Of a stretch of DNA of 64,000 nt, positions 1 through 8,295 are shown piece after piece. The translations under genes were made by a program, and so were the position numbers. This DNA is from Pseudoclavibacter sp. CFCC 11306 (GTDB lineage Bacteria; Actinomycetota; Actinomycetes; Actinomycetales; Microbacteriaceae). The stretch covers positions 988,529-1,052,528 of the forward strand of contig NZ_WBKF01000001.1 of NCBI RefSeq assembly GCF_008831235.1, given 5' to 3'. The notes beneath the pieces are model-generated. The model was not told where the DNA came from, did not search any database, and worked only from the letters and a program-made list of their open reading frames with translations. Within the stretch, counting starts at the first letter, position 1. Every line of letters starts with the position of its first letter.

Positions 1-39
1 TGCCCCCGCAGAAGCTGCAGAGAGTATGGGTTCAGTCAT
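1..39 (-). CDS. tsaD: tsaD, first 13 codons only (runs off the left edge)
   Basis: An ATG at 39-37 opens a frame reading MTEPILSAASAGA to the window edge. It overlaps the rimI stop codon in the arrangement ATGACTGA, so translation is probably coupled to rimI. TsaD is the catalytic subunit of the tRNA threonylcarbamoyladenosine (t6A) synthase, and tsaB-rimI-tsaD order is common in Actinomycetota. The visible peptide stops before any diagnostic ASKHA motif, so identity rests on synteny and on the MTEP-type start. A short unrelated frame cannot be excluded. Confidence 0.55.
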   Translation of the reverse strand, partial: MTEPILSAASAGA

Positions 40-673
40 TCGAGACTCCAAGTCTGCTGACGGTCTGGTTCACTGCCTCGTCGCGATCTGTGGGCTGTGC
101 GGCAGTCGGTCCTGCTGCGTGCGCGCCTGCTGAGCTCAGACCCCGCGCGGCGGCCCAACGGTGCAGGTCGAGCCGCATCACGGTCGCATCCTCACCATCA
201 GGCTGGTAGTAGCGCGGACGCGTACCGATCACGCCGAAGCCCTCGCTCTCGTAGAGTCCGCGAGCGACGGAGTTGCCAGCGCGGACCTCGAGAAAGAGCT
301 GGTGCGCTCCCCTGGCTTTGGCCGTGGTGGCGAGGGCGGTCAGCAGGCGGCGGCCGATTCCCAGCCCGCGTGCTGCGGCATCCACCGCGATGGTGAGCAC
401 GTCGGCGTCTGATGCCCCGCGAGCCGCGAGCACCGCTGCGAACCCGAGCATCTCGGCCTCGTGCGGCTCCGCACGCCTCTCGGCTACCCACACGGGGCTG
501 TCCGGGCTCGCGACTGTCTCGGCGAGCATCGTCGGAGTCCACGGGTCGTCGGGAAAGCTCGCCTGCTCGATGCGGCTGATCGAGGTGAGATCGGCCGTCA
601 TCGCCTCGCGCAGCGTCACGCCGTTCTGAGACGCTGCGGGCAGGAAGGCCTCGGCCCGTGCCGCCTCGACCAC
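32..673 (-). CDS. rimI: RimI-type N-alpha-acetyltransferase
   Basis: A GNAT-family protein of 213 aa. RimI acetylates the N-terminal residue of ribosomal protein S18 and related substrates with acetyl-CoA. The GNAT fold is visible: an IEQASFPDDPW segment near residue 35, the acetyl-CoA-binding stretch ARGLGIGRRLL near residue 100, and the RAGNSVARGLYESEGF signature near residue 130. About 20 residues precede the usual start, and a low-complexity Ala-rich tail of about 40 residues follows the domain, so the protein is longer than the typical 150-160 aa. It lies 2 bp from tsaB and overlaps tsaD, so it belongs to the t6A operon. The shorter start MTADLTS (residue 25) is possible. Confidence 0.9.
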   Translation of the reverse strand: MVEAARAEAFLPAASQNGVTLREAMTADLTSISRIEQASFPDDPWTPTMLAETVASPDSPVWVAERRAEPHEAEMLGFAAVLAARGASDADVLTIAVDAAARGLGIGRRLLTALATTAKARGAHQLFLEVRAGNSVARGLYESEGFGVIGTRPRYYQPDGEDATVMRLDLHRWAAARGLSSAGAHAAGPTAAQPTDRDEAVNQTVSRLGVSND

Positions 674-675
674 GG

Positions 676-1287
676 TCAGAGCACCTGCTTGGGCTTCGCG
701 CGGCCCACGTCAGGCTGGCGCACGTAGATGGGGTCGGTGCCGCGCTGGTCGAGGCCGGCCTCGTGCCGCAGCCAGGCGATACGACCGAGGCCTGCAGCCG
801 ACACGTTCGGCGACATGACGACCTGTTCGCAGGTCTCTGGCCAGGTGTTGGGCTCTGTTCGGGCGGCACGAGTCTCATGCGGAATGCCGTGCTGGTCAAG
901 GCAGTCGTACTCGGTCACGAAGACCTCATGCCGACGCGCGTCGGTGGCCACCGAGATGGGGCAGGGCTCAGCTGGAGCGAGCGCGTCGACGGCGACGGCG
1001 TCATGACTGGCCACGCCGACGACCGGGCAGCCGACGCCTGCGGCGAACCCGACGCCAGCGGCGATGCCGACGCGCAGACCGGTGAAGGGGCCTGGGCCGA
1101 CGCCCACTACCACGAGGTCGATCTCTTCTGCGGCGACGTCTGCCTCGTCGAGAGCCTCAGTGACGAGCGCACCCACGGCCTCGGCGTGCCCGCGGGTGTT
1201 CTGGTCGTCGCGCACAGCGATCGGGGTGCCGTCGCGCAGCAGCGCGATGCTGGTGCCGGCAGAGGTGTCGAGGGCGAGGATGATCAT
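676..1287 (-). CDS. tsaB: TsaB, t6A biosynthesis scaffold protein
   Basis: This 203-aa protein is the non-catalytic ASKHA-fold partner of TsaD; it dimerises with TsaD and recruits TsaE for tRNA t6A37 formation. It starts MIILALDTSAGTSIAL, the phosphate-1-like loop of the family, and contains the highly conserved VGVGPGPFTGLRVG segment near residue 65. Length is typical to slightly short. The ATG at 1287 overlaps the tsaE stop by 4 bp (ATGA, 1284-1287), indicating translational coupling within the operon. Confidence 0.93.
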   Translation of the reverse strand: MIILALDTSAGTSIALLRDGTPIAVRDDQNTRGHAEAVGALVTEALDEADVAAEEIDLVVVGVGPGPFTGLRVGIAAGVGFAAGVGCPVVGVASHDAVAVDALAPAEPCPISVATDARRHEVFVTEYDCLDQHGIPHETRAARTEPNTWPETCEQVVMSPNVSAAGLGRIAWLRHEAGLDQRGTDPIYVRQPDVGRAKPKQVL

Positions 1288-1901
1288 ACGGCCTTCGATT
1301 CTACCCGTGCGGCGAGGTCGTGTGCACGGCGAGGCCCATGCGCTGCGATGATCACGGTGCGGGTCTGCGGTGCGGCAAAGAGATCGTCGGCGTCGTTCGA
1401 CGCTTCGGCGGATGCTTCCTCGCCGTCGTCGCCGGGTGCGGCTGTGGGGTCGTCGGGTGCGTCCTCTTCAGGGATCAAGTCGATCGACACCCAGCTGTCG
1501 GCGAGCTGTCCGACCCAGTCTCGCCCCCATTCGATGACGGTGGCCGAGCCTTCGAGATCGAGGTCGAGATCGTCCAGCTCGATGCCGCTGGTGAGACGGT
1601 AGGCGTCGACGTGCACGAGTGGCGCGCCGCCGACCTGTGAGGGATGCGTGCGAGCGAGCACGAACGTGGGACTGGTCACCGGACCGCGCACGCCGAGGCC
1701 TTCGCCGAGCGAACGGGTCAGGGTAGTTTTGCCTGCGCCGAGCGGGCCGTTCAGCACGAGCAGATCACCGCGCTGCATGATCGAGCCGATGCGGCGACCG
1801 AGGTCTGCGATGTGCTGCTCGTCGACGCCGTGCAGCGTCGCGATGATGTCACGCACCGTGGGCCTGACTGCGGTCTGCGGCGCCGAGACGACTTTCGGCA
1901 T
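1284..1901 (-). CDS. tsaE: TsaE, t6A biosynthesis ATPase
   Basis: A P-loop ATPase needed for t6A cycle turnover. The Walker A NGPLGAGKTTLTRSLG and the following SPTFVLAR motif are characteristic, with VHVDAYRL further on. Three starts are possible: an upstream ATG at 1967, ATG 1901 (used here, preceded by GAGGG but very close) and GTG 1856. The GTG overlaps the alr stop by 8 bp (GTGCGTGA) and gives a protein starting just before the first helix. The C-terminal part carries an acidic low-complexity insert of about 40 residues (EEDAPDDPTAAPGDDGEEA and on) not usual in TsaE. It is coupled to tsaB downstream. Confidence 0.9.
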   Translation of the reverse strand: MPKVVSAPQTAVRPTVRDIIATLHGVDEQHIADLGRRIGSIMQRGDLLVLNGPLGAGKTTLTRSLGEGLGVRGPVTSPTFVLARTHPSQVGGAPLVHVDAYRLTSGIELDDLDLDLEGSATVIEWGRDWVGQLADSWVSIDLIPEEDAPDDPTAAPGDDGEEASAEASNDADDLFAAPQTRTVIIAAHGPRRAHDLAARVESKAV

Positions 1902-3045
1902 CGCCCTCGGCCGCACTGGCACGAGCCGTGTCGTTCTGATCCACACCGTCCTGGTCGACATACACACGCTGCGGACGATCGCCGATGCGGGTCACGATCT
2001 CGTAGTTGATCGTTCCAGCAGACTCGGCCCAGAGCGTCGCCGAGGGCTCGCCGCGTTCGGGGTCACCGAGAATGACCGCTTCGTCGCCGATGTGCACGTC
2101 GTCGTCACCCACGTCGATCACGAACTGATCCATCGCGATGCGTCCGGCCACGGGATAGATCTTGCCTCCGACGAGCACGCCGCCACCCTCTGACGCCTGG
2201 CGCGGCAGACCGTCGGCATAGCCGAAGGGCACGAGGGCGAAAGTGGTCTCGCGCGGGGCGCGGTAGAGGTATCCGTACGATGCCGGAGTTCCCTCGGGCA
2301 CACGTTTAATCTGCGCCACCTGCGTCGAGACGCGCATAACCGGCGTGAGCCCAAGGTCGACACTCGTGCGCTCGTCGGGCGACAGCCCGTACGAGCCGAT
2401 GCCGATGCGAACCATGTCATAGCGGGCCTCGGGTCGGTCAAGCGCGACGCCGGTTGCGGCGATGTGCCGCAGACGCGGGTGGATGCCGTACTCGGCTGCC
2501 GTCTGCAGCGCATCGTCGAACACGCGCAGCTGGTCGGTGTCGTCGTCGACGCTGGTGTTCGACAGGTGCGACATCATGCCTTCGACGTCGATCTGACCGG
2601 CGGCCTGGAGTCGGGCTGCGGTCTCGAAGAAGTGCGGCCACTGTGCACGCGTGGCACCGTTTCTGCCCAGGCCTGTGTCGATGGCGAGATGCACGGTACG
2701 CGCACCGGCCGCTGCCGCAGCCTCGATCTGGTCGGCGGTCGAAAGTCCGAGTGTGATGTCGTGGCGCGCGGCATCGGTGAAGTCGGTGCCGGGCAGATGC
2801 AGCCAGGCGATGATCGGTTTGCCGATGCCTGCCTTGCGGAGTCGCAGCGCCTCTTCGAGCGAGACCACGCCCAGATACGAGACGTCGGTCTGGTCAGCGA
2901 CCTTGGCGAGCTCGACGGCGCCGTGTCCGTATGCGTTGGCCTTGAGCACGGCGAGCACTTTCGCGGGCTGCACCCGCTGCAGAATGGTCTCGAGGTTATG
3001 CCGGTAGGCTGCGCGATCGACGCGCACCTCTTGCAGAGAAGTCAT
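1849..3045 (-). CDS. alr: Alanine racemase
   Basis: PLP-dependent interconversion of L- and D-alanine, supplying D-Ala for peptidoglycan. The start chosen is MTSLQEVRVDRAAYRHNL (ATG 3045), which matches the family N-terminus; an ATG 39 bp upstream adds 13 unlikely residues. PLP lysine is K35 in VLAVLKANAYGHG. The catalytic tyrosine lies in ASYGYLY (about residue 255) and the GRIAMDQFVIDV motif follows. The last 30 or so residues form a charged, Ala-rich tail that overlaps tsaE. No strong Shine-Dalgarno box is seen; CAATAGAG just upstream could be a -10 element of a leaderless message. Confidence 0.95.
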   Translation of the reverse strand: MTSLQEVRVDRAAYRHNLETILQRVQPAKVLAVLKANAYGHGAVELAKVADQTDVSYLGVVSLEEALRLRKAGIGKPIIAWLHLPGTDFTDAARHDITLGLSTADQIEAAAAAGARTVHLAIDTGLGRNGATRAQWPHFFETAARLQAAGQIDVEGMMSHLSNTSVDDDTDQLRVFDDALQTAAEYGIHPRLRHIAATGVALDRPEARYDMVRIGIGSYGLSPDERTSVDLGLTPVMRVSTQVAQIKRVPEGTPASYGYLYRAPRETTFALVPFGYADGLPRQASEGGGVLVGGKIYPVAGRIAMDQFVIDVGDDDVHIGDEAVILGDPERGEPSATLWAESAGTINYEIVTRIGDRPQRVYVDQDGVDQNDTARASAAEGDAESRLGAADRSQAHGA

Positions 3046-3164
3046 GAACTCTATTGTCGCACTGCCGTGGACTGGTGAAGACATTTTCTCGCCGTCTGCG
3101 GCAACATCCTTCGCCCCGCAGCGGCCGGCTCTCGGCGGGGTTAACCCAATGGCTCCCCGATGCC

Positions 3165-3644
3165 TCAGTCCAGCGTCTCAGCGACCACAAATGCCTGGGC
3201 CACCGGTGCGTCGTGCGTCAGCGACACGTGCAGGTGCAGCCCCCGGCTTTGCACATGCGAGGCGATCGCCCCCGTCAGCTCGAACCGAGGGGCACCATGG
3301 GCATCATTCACCACTGAGATGTCTGCGAAACGAAAACCTCGCACACCGCCGCCCAGTGCTTTGATCAGTGCCTCTTTCGCAGCAAAGCGAGCCGCCAGCT
3401 GCTCGGGGCGCAGGGCCCTCGTCATGTGCTTCGGATGCTGCTCAACCGTTCCAGCATCCGTCGTCTCTTGATCTCGGTCGCCGTCCTGGCCGTCTGCAAC
3501 ACGAAGCTTGTCCGTACCACGAGACTCGTCTGCGCCACGAAGCTCGAGAGGCGAGAACAGACGCTCACGCAGCTTTGGAGTGCGCTGCAGGTGCTCGGCA
3601 AACCGATCGAGGTTGACCGTGTCGAGGCCAATGCCTGCGATCAT
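3165..3644 (-). CDS. acpS: Holo-[acyl-carrier-protein] synthase
   Basis: Transfers 4'-phosphopantetheine from CoA to acyl carrier protein. Both metal-binding motifs are present: GIGLDTVNLDRF at residues 4-15 (Asp8) and RFAAKEALIKALGGG in the middle, with the Glu of AAKEA. The family usually has 115-130 aa; this one has 159 because of an insert of about 40 hydrophilic residues between LFSPLELRG and RPEQLAARFAAKE. The ATG lies 18 bp downstream of the glmS stop codon, so the two are probably co-transcribed. The gene is in frame throughout. Confidence 0.92.
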   Translation of the reverse strand: MIAGIGLDTVNLDRFAEHLQRTPKLRERLFSPLELRGADESRGTDKLRVADGQDGDRDQETTDAGTVEQHPKHMTRALRPEQLAARFAAKEALIKALGGGVRGFRFADISVVNDAHGAPRFELTGAIASHVQSRGLHLHVSLTHDAPVAQAFVVAETLD

Positions 3645-3662
3645 GGCGTGTGCCCGCAGCCG

Positions 3663-5513
3663 CTACTCGACCGTGACCGACTTCGCGAGGTTTCGCGGCT
3701 GGTCGACGTCAAGCCCCTTTGCCTCGGCGAGCTCCATCGCGAACACCTGCAACGGCACCACGGCGACGAAGGGCTGCATCAGCGCGGGCACCAGTGGCAG
3801 TGCGATGACCTCATCAGCGAAGGGCAGCACCGCAGTGTCGCCCTTCTCAGCGATCGCCAACACGCGAGCTCCGCGAGCGCGGATCTCCTGAATGTTCGAG
3901 ATCACCTTGGCGTGCAGCAACGGCGACTCGCGCGGGCTCGGCACCACGACGAACACCGGCAAACCGGGCTCGACCAACGCGATCGGCCCATGCTTGAGCT
4001 CACCCGCGGCGAACCCCTCGGCATGAATGTACGCGAGCTCTTTGAGCTTGAGCGCCCCTTCAAGTGCAACCGGGTAGTCCACATGGCGGCCCAAGAACAG
4101 CACCGCACGGGTGTCTGCCATCCAGTGGGCCAGGTTCGGAATCGCCTTGCTGGCTTCAAGCGCCTCGGCGATCGCCGGCTGCAGCTGCGCGAGCTGTTCG
4201 GTGATCTCAGCGACCTCATCGCCGGTAAGTGTGCCGCGCACCGCAGCCAGGTGCAGCCCGAAGACATAAAGTGCCGCGATCTGGGCCACGAACGCCTTGG
4301 TCGAGGCGACGGCGACCTCGGGGCCGGCATAGGTGTAGATGACGCCGTCAGACTCACGTGGAATCGTCGCACCCTGCGTGTTGCAGATCGAGAGTGTCTT
4401 GGCCCCCTGCTCGCTGGCCCAGCGAATGGCCATCAGGGTGTCCATGGTCTCGCCCGACTGCGAGATCGAGATGACCAGCACACGGTCGTCGAGAATCGGG
4501 TCGCGGTAGCGGAACTCATGCGAGAGTTCGACGCTGACCGGCACGCGGGTCCACTGCTGCAGCGCATAGGCCGCAGTCTGGCCGGCGTACGAGGCAGTGC
4601 CGCAGGCCACGATGATGATGCGGTCGATGTGCCTCAGCAGGTCGGCATCCACCGCGCCGAGCTGGTCGACGACCACGTGCCCGTCGGCGATGCGGCCGAG
4701 CAGCGTGTTGGCGACGGCCTCGGGCTGCTCCGAGATCTCTTTCGCCATGAAGCTCTTCCAGCCGCCCTTCTCAGCAGCCGTGGCATCCCACTCGACCTCG
4801 AAGGGCTCGGGCTCGACCGCGTTGCCCTCGAAGTCGGTCACGTCGATCGAGTCGGCGGTGATGATCGCGATCTGATCCTGACCGATCGCATAGGCGTGTG
4901 TCGTGAACTCGACGAACGCGGCGACGTCTGAGGCGAGGAAGTTCTCGCCGGTACCGCGGCCGATCACCAGCGGTGAGTTGCGACGGGCGCCGATCACGGT
5001 GCCAGGCTGATCCTGGTGCACGGCGAGCAGAGTGAAGGCTCCTTCGAGACGCTGCACCGTGGCAAGAAACGCCTGGTACAGGTCGCCCGTGCGGCGGTAC
5101 TCACGGCCGAGCAGCACAGCTGCGACCTCGGTGTCGGTCTCTGAGATGAACTCGTACCCCTCGTCGACGAGCTCCTGCTTGAGCTGCGCGAAGTTCTCGA
5201 TGATGCCGTTGTGAATCACGGCGAGGCGTCCGTCGTCGCCCAAATGGGGATGCGCGTTCACGTCTGTGGGGCCGCCGTGGGTCGCCCAGCGCGTGTGGCC
5301 GATGCCGGTGCTGCCGGCCTCCAGCGGAGCATCCTCGATCGAATCGACCAGATTCTGCAGCTTGCCGGCGCGTTTACGCACACCGAGTGTGCCGTCTTCG
5401 GCGACTATCGCGACGCCTGCTGAGTCATAGCCGCGATACTCCAACCTGCGCAGGCCGTTGAGCAGAACGTCAAGGGTGTTTCCGGGGCCGACATAGCCAA
5501 TGATTCCACACAT
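3663..5513 (-). CDS. glmS: Glutamine-fructose-6-phosphate aminotransferase (isomerizing)
   Basis: Makes glucosamine-6-phosphate from fructose-6-P and glutamine, the first step to UDP-GlcNAc. It begins MCGIIGYVG, so Cys2 is the glutaminase nucleophile; HTRWATHG and SETDTEVAA complete the class II amidotransferase domain (1-230). Two SIS domains follow, with IIVACGTASYAG and SISQSGETMDT in the first. It ends LAKSVTVE, the standard C-terminus. Length (616 aa) is typical. The 151-bp region to divergent coaA should hold both promoters; no ribozyme fold is evident. Confidence 0.97.
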   Translation of the reverse strand: MCGIIGYVGPGNTLDVLLNGLRRLEYRGYDSAGVAIVAEDGTLGVRKRAGKLQNLVDSIEDAPLEAGSTGIGHTRWATHGGPTDVNAHPHLGDDGRLAVIHNGIIENFAQLKQELVDEGYEFISETDTEVAAVLLGREYRRTGDLYQAFLATVQRLEGAFTLLAVHQDQPGTVIGARRNSPLVIGRGTGENFLASDVAAFVEFTTHAYAIGQDQIAIITADSIDVTDFEGNAVEPEPFEVEWDATAAEKGGWKSFMAKEISEQPEAVANTLLGRIADGHVVVDQLGAVDADLLRHIDRIIIVACGTASYAGQTAAYALQQWTRVPVSVELSHEFRYRDPILDDRVLVISISQSGETMDTLMAIRWASEQGAKTLSICNTQGATIPRESDGVIYTYAGPEVAVASTKAFVAQIAALYVFGLHLAAVRGTLTGDEVAEITEQLAQLQPAIAEALEASKAIPNLAHWMADTRAVLFLGRHVDYPVALEGALKLKELAYIHAEGFAAGELKHGPIALVEPGLPVFVVVPSPRESPLLHAKVISNIQEIRARGARVLAIAEKGDTAVLPFADEVIALPLVPALMQPFVAVVPLQVFAMELAEAKGLDVDQPRNLAKSVTVE

Positions 5514-5664
5514 GGTGCAAATCTTACGGCATGGCCGAGAGGCGTCTGAGCACGTCCAGTGCCGCCCCGTCCTGCCGTGGTGTCGATGGGGATGCGATCG
5601 CGTCTCGCAGCGGAGTCAGCGGTCGGAGAATGCGGAGATGTGCGGGAATGCTCGCAGGTGAGGC

Positions 5665-6669
5665 ATGATGGAGGTCATGCCAGCCAATGACGCCAAGACG
5701 GCTGCGGCCGTCGAAGAGCGTGTCTCACCTGCCGCTGCATCTGAAGAGCGGCCCTCGCCGTTCTGGCAGATTCCACGCCACTCGTGGTCAGAACTCGCCC
5801 CTAAGGTGCCGAACCCACTGACGGTGAGCGAGGTACGGGCACTGCGCGGGCTGGGAGATCCGCTCGATCTGCGCGAGGTCGCAGAGGTCTACCTGCCGGT
5901 CAGTCTGCTGCTGAAGAACTTCGTGGTGAACCGGCAGGGGCTCAATCACCGACTGCAGAACTTTCTGCGCACCCGTGGCAGCGGCACGCCCTTCGTCATC
6001 GGCGTCGCCGGGTCGGTCGCCGTCGGCAAATCGACGGTGGCCCGCCTGCTGCGCGAGCTGCTGTCGCGTTGGAGTGAGATCGACAGCGTCGATCTGGTCA
6101 CCACCGACGGATTCCTGATGCCCAACGCCGAGCTCGAACGCCGTGGGCTGCTCGCACGCAAGGGCTTTCCCGAATCGTACGACCGCCGTGCGCTGCTGCG
6201 CTTTCTCAGCCAGGTGAAGAGCGGCGCGCCCGAGGTGCGAGCGCCGCAGTACTCACATGTGAAGTACGACATCGTGCCCGGCGAAGAGATCGTCGTGCGC
6301 CGCCCCCAGGTGCTCGTGTTCGAGGGACTGAACGTGCTGCAGACGCCGAGCGACAGCGCACAGGCCGCAGTGAGCGACTACCTCGACTTCGGCGTCTACG
6401 TCGATGCGCGCACCAACGACATCGAACGCTGGTACATCGAGCGGTTTCTCAAGCTGCAGGCGAACGCCTTCGACAGTCCCGACGCCTATTTCAAGAAGTA
6501 TGCCGGGCTCAGCCCTGACGAGGCGACCGAGATCGCCGACCGCATCTGGCGCACGGTGAACCTGCCAAATCTGCGGCAGAACATCGCACGCACGAGGTCT
6601 CGCGCCGACCTGATTCTCGAGAAGGCGGCCGATCACACGGTGAACCGAGTGCTGCTGCGCAAGCTGTAG
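5665..6669 (+). CDS. coaA: Type I pantothenate kinase
   Basis: Phosphorylates pantothenate, the committed step of CoA synthesis. The P-loop GVAGSVAVGKST lies at residues 113-124, followed by LVTTDGFLMPN, KGFPESYD and the PQYSHVKYDIVPGE segment typical of prokaryotic type I PanK. A 30-residue disordered N-terminus precedes the conserved FWQIPRHSWSELA. ATG 5665 is preceded by AGGTGAGG; ATG 5677 (MPANDAK) is an alternative, with GGAGG only two bases away. It is divergent from glmS and converges on glpK. Confidence 0.96.
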   Translation: MMEVMPANDAKTAAAVEERVSPAAASEERPSPFWQIPRHSWSELAPKVPNPLTVSEVRALRGLGDPLDLREVAEVYLPVSLLLKNFVVNRQGLNHRLQNFLRTRGSGTPFVIGVAGSVAVGKSTVARLLRELLSRWSEIDSVDLVTTDGFLMPNAELERRGLLARKGFPESYDRRALLRFLSQVKSGAPEVRAPQYSHVKYDIVPGEEIVVRRPQVLVFEGLNVLQTPSDSAQAAVSDYLDFGVYVDARTNDIERWYIERFLKLQANAFDSPDAYFKKYAGLSPDEATEIADRIWRTVNLPNLRQNIARTRSRADLILEKAADHTVNRVLLRKL

Positions 6670-6706
6670 TCGATGCAGGTGCTGCGGCGGGCTGCGTGGC
6701 AGCGCA

Positions 6707-8266
6707 TCAGGCGAGGCCGTAGCTGCGCGGCAGAGCGTCGGCCCATTGTGCACGCATGCGGGTGCGAATCGCCTCATCAGGCTGCGGCTCGAAGCGACGA
6801 CCGAGCTCGGTGAGCTCACGCAGCTCGTCGAGATCGTGCCACACCCCGACCGCGAGCCCCGCGGCATATGCCGCGCCGAGCGCCGTCGTCTCGAAGGTCG
6901 TGAGCCGCTGCACGGGCACGCCGAGCAGATCGGCCTGCATCTGCATGAGCAGGTCGTTCGTACTCGCTCCTCCGTCGACGCGCAGCTCGCTAATCTCACG
7001 CCCCGACGCCTCGACCACGTCGGCGCTCTGGTGTGCGATCGCTTCGAGTGCGGCACGCGCGATGTGCGCCTTAGTGACATAGCGTGTCAGCCCGACGATC
7101 ACGCCGCGCGCGTCGGGCCTCCAGTACGGTGCGAACAGCCCGCTGAACGCCGGCACGATCACCACCCCGCCGTTGTCGTCGACCTCGTTCGCGAGCGCCT
7201 CGATGTCGGCGGCGTCGTCGAAGAAGTCGAGGTTGTCGCGCAGCCACTGCACCAGTGACCCGGTCACCGCGATCGATCCCTCAAGCGCATAGCTGGGCGC
7301 CTGGCCATCGAGCTGGTAGGCGATGGTGGTGAGCAGCCCGGCAGCCGAGTCGATCACCGGTTCGTCACCTGTGTTGACCAGCAGAAAGCTGCCGGTGCCG
7401 TACGTGTTCTTGGCGTCTCCCGGTCGGGTCGCCGTCTGCCCGAAGGCCGCTGCCTGCTGGTCACCGAGGATGCCTGCGATCGGCACCCCGTCGAGTGCGG
7501 CCGGCAGCCCGGCCGCGGCGGCGTCGACGCTGCCGAAGACATGCGATGAGGGGTGCACCTTGGGCAGCATGCGCCGAGGCACGTCGAAGCCGGCAAGCGC
7601 TTCGTCGCTCCAGTCGAGGTCGAGCGCGTCGAAGAGCAGCGTGCGCGAGGCGTTCGTCACATCGGTGGCATGCACCGTGCGCTCGCCGTGCGCTCCGCCG
7701 GTGAGATTCCAGAGCACCCAAGTGTCCATCGTGCCGAAGAGTGCATGACCTGTCTCGGCGGCTTCGCGCAGCCCTCTGACATGTTGAAAGAGCCACAGCA
7801 GTTTGGTCGCTGAGAAGTACGGATGCACCGGCAGCCCGGTGATCTCGCGCAGCCCGTCGACTCCGATGCGTTCGATGATGCGGTCGACCAGCGGCTGCGA
7901 GCGAGTGTCCTGCCACACGATCGCATCGTGCAGCGGCTCGCCTGTCTCAGGGTTCCAGACCAGCGTCGTCTCACGCTGATTCGTGATGCCGATCGCCGCA
8001 GGAGGACGACCGTTCATCGCCTCGACGACCTCGCCGACCACCCTGCACGTGTTGTGCCAGATCTGCCTGGCATCCTGCTGTACCCAGCCGGGTTCGGGAA
8101 AGACCTGATCATGCTCGCGCTGCGCGACGGCCAGCGCGTGGCCGACCGCGTCGAAGGCGATCGCGCGGGTGCTCGTCGTGCCCTGGTCGATCGCCAGAAG
8201 ATAGCGCTGGTCTGCACTGCTGGATCGGTTAGGCTTCCGGGGCTTTTCAACAGGTTCGGTCTTCAT
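6707..8266 (-). CDS. glpK: Glycerol kinase
   Basis: ATP-dependent phosphorylation of glycerol to sn-glycerol-3-phosphate. FGGY-family motifs are present: YLLAIDQGTTSTRAI at the N-terminus, GITNQRETT, GSFLLVNTG, and DGGASTNDLLMQ with ALGAAYAAGLAVG near the C-terminus. The start at ATG 8266 (MKTEPVEKPRK) is fixed by an AGGAGG box six bases upstream; the in-frame ATG at 8299 would overlap the regulator stop. About 20 charged residues precede the kinase domain. The gene follows the LuxR regulator by 29 bp, in an apparent glpD-regulator-glpK operon. No glpF gene is adjacent. Confidence 0.96.
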   Translation of the reverse strand: MKTEPVEKPRKPNRSSSADQRYLLAIDQGTTSTRAIAFDAVGHALAVAQREHDQVFPEPGWVQQDARQIWHNTCRVVGEVVEAMNGRPPAAIGITNQRETTLVWNPETGEPLHDAIVWQDTRSQPLVDRIIERIGVDGLREITGLPVHPYFSATKLLWLFQHVRGLREAAETGHALFGTMDTWVLWNLTGGAHGERTVHATDVTNASRTLLFDALDLDWSDEALAGFDVPRRMLPKVHPSSHVFGSVDAAAAGLPAALDGVPIAGILGDQQAAAFGQTATRPGDAKNTYGTGSFLLVNTGDEPVIDSAAGLLTTIAYQLDGQAPSYALEGSIAVTGSLVQWLRDNLDFFDDAADIEALANEVDDNGGVVIVPAFSGLFAPYWRPDARGVIVGLTRYVTKAHIARAALEAIAHQSADVVEASGREISELRVDGGASTNDLLMQMQADLLGVPVQRLTTFETTALGAAYAAGLAVGVWHDLDELRELTELGRRFEPQPDEAIRTRMRAQWADALPRSYGLA

Positions 8267-8295
8267 GACGTGCCTCCTCTGTTCTGAGCGGCGCC

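Noticed and set aside
3426-4931. A 501-codon rightward open frame across acpS and glmS
   Set aside because: It lies fully opposite two clear enzymes and its product is Arg/His-rich with no motif; such antisense frames are common in high-GC DNA.
5514-5664. A glmS ribozyme in the glmS leader
   Set aside because: The leader is short, GC-rich and lacks a recognisable ribozyme core; this class is typical of Firmicutes.
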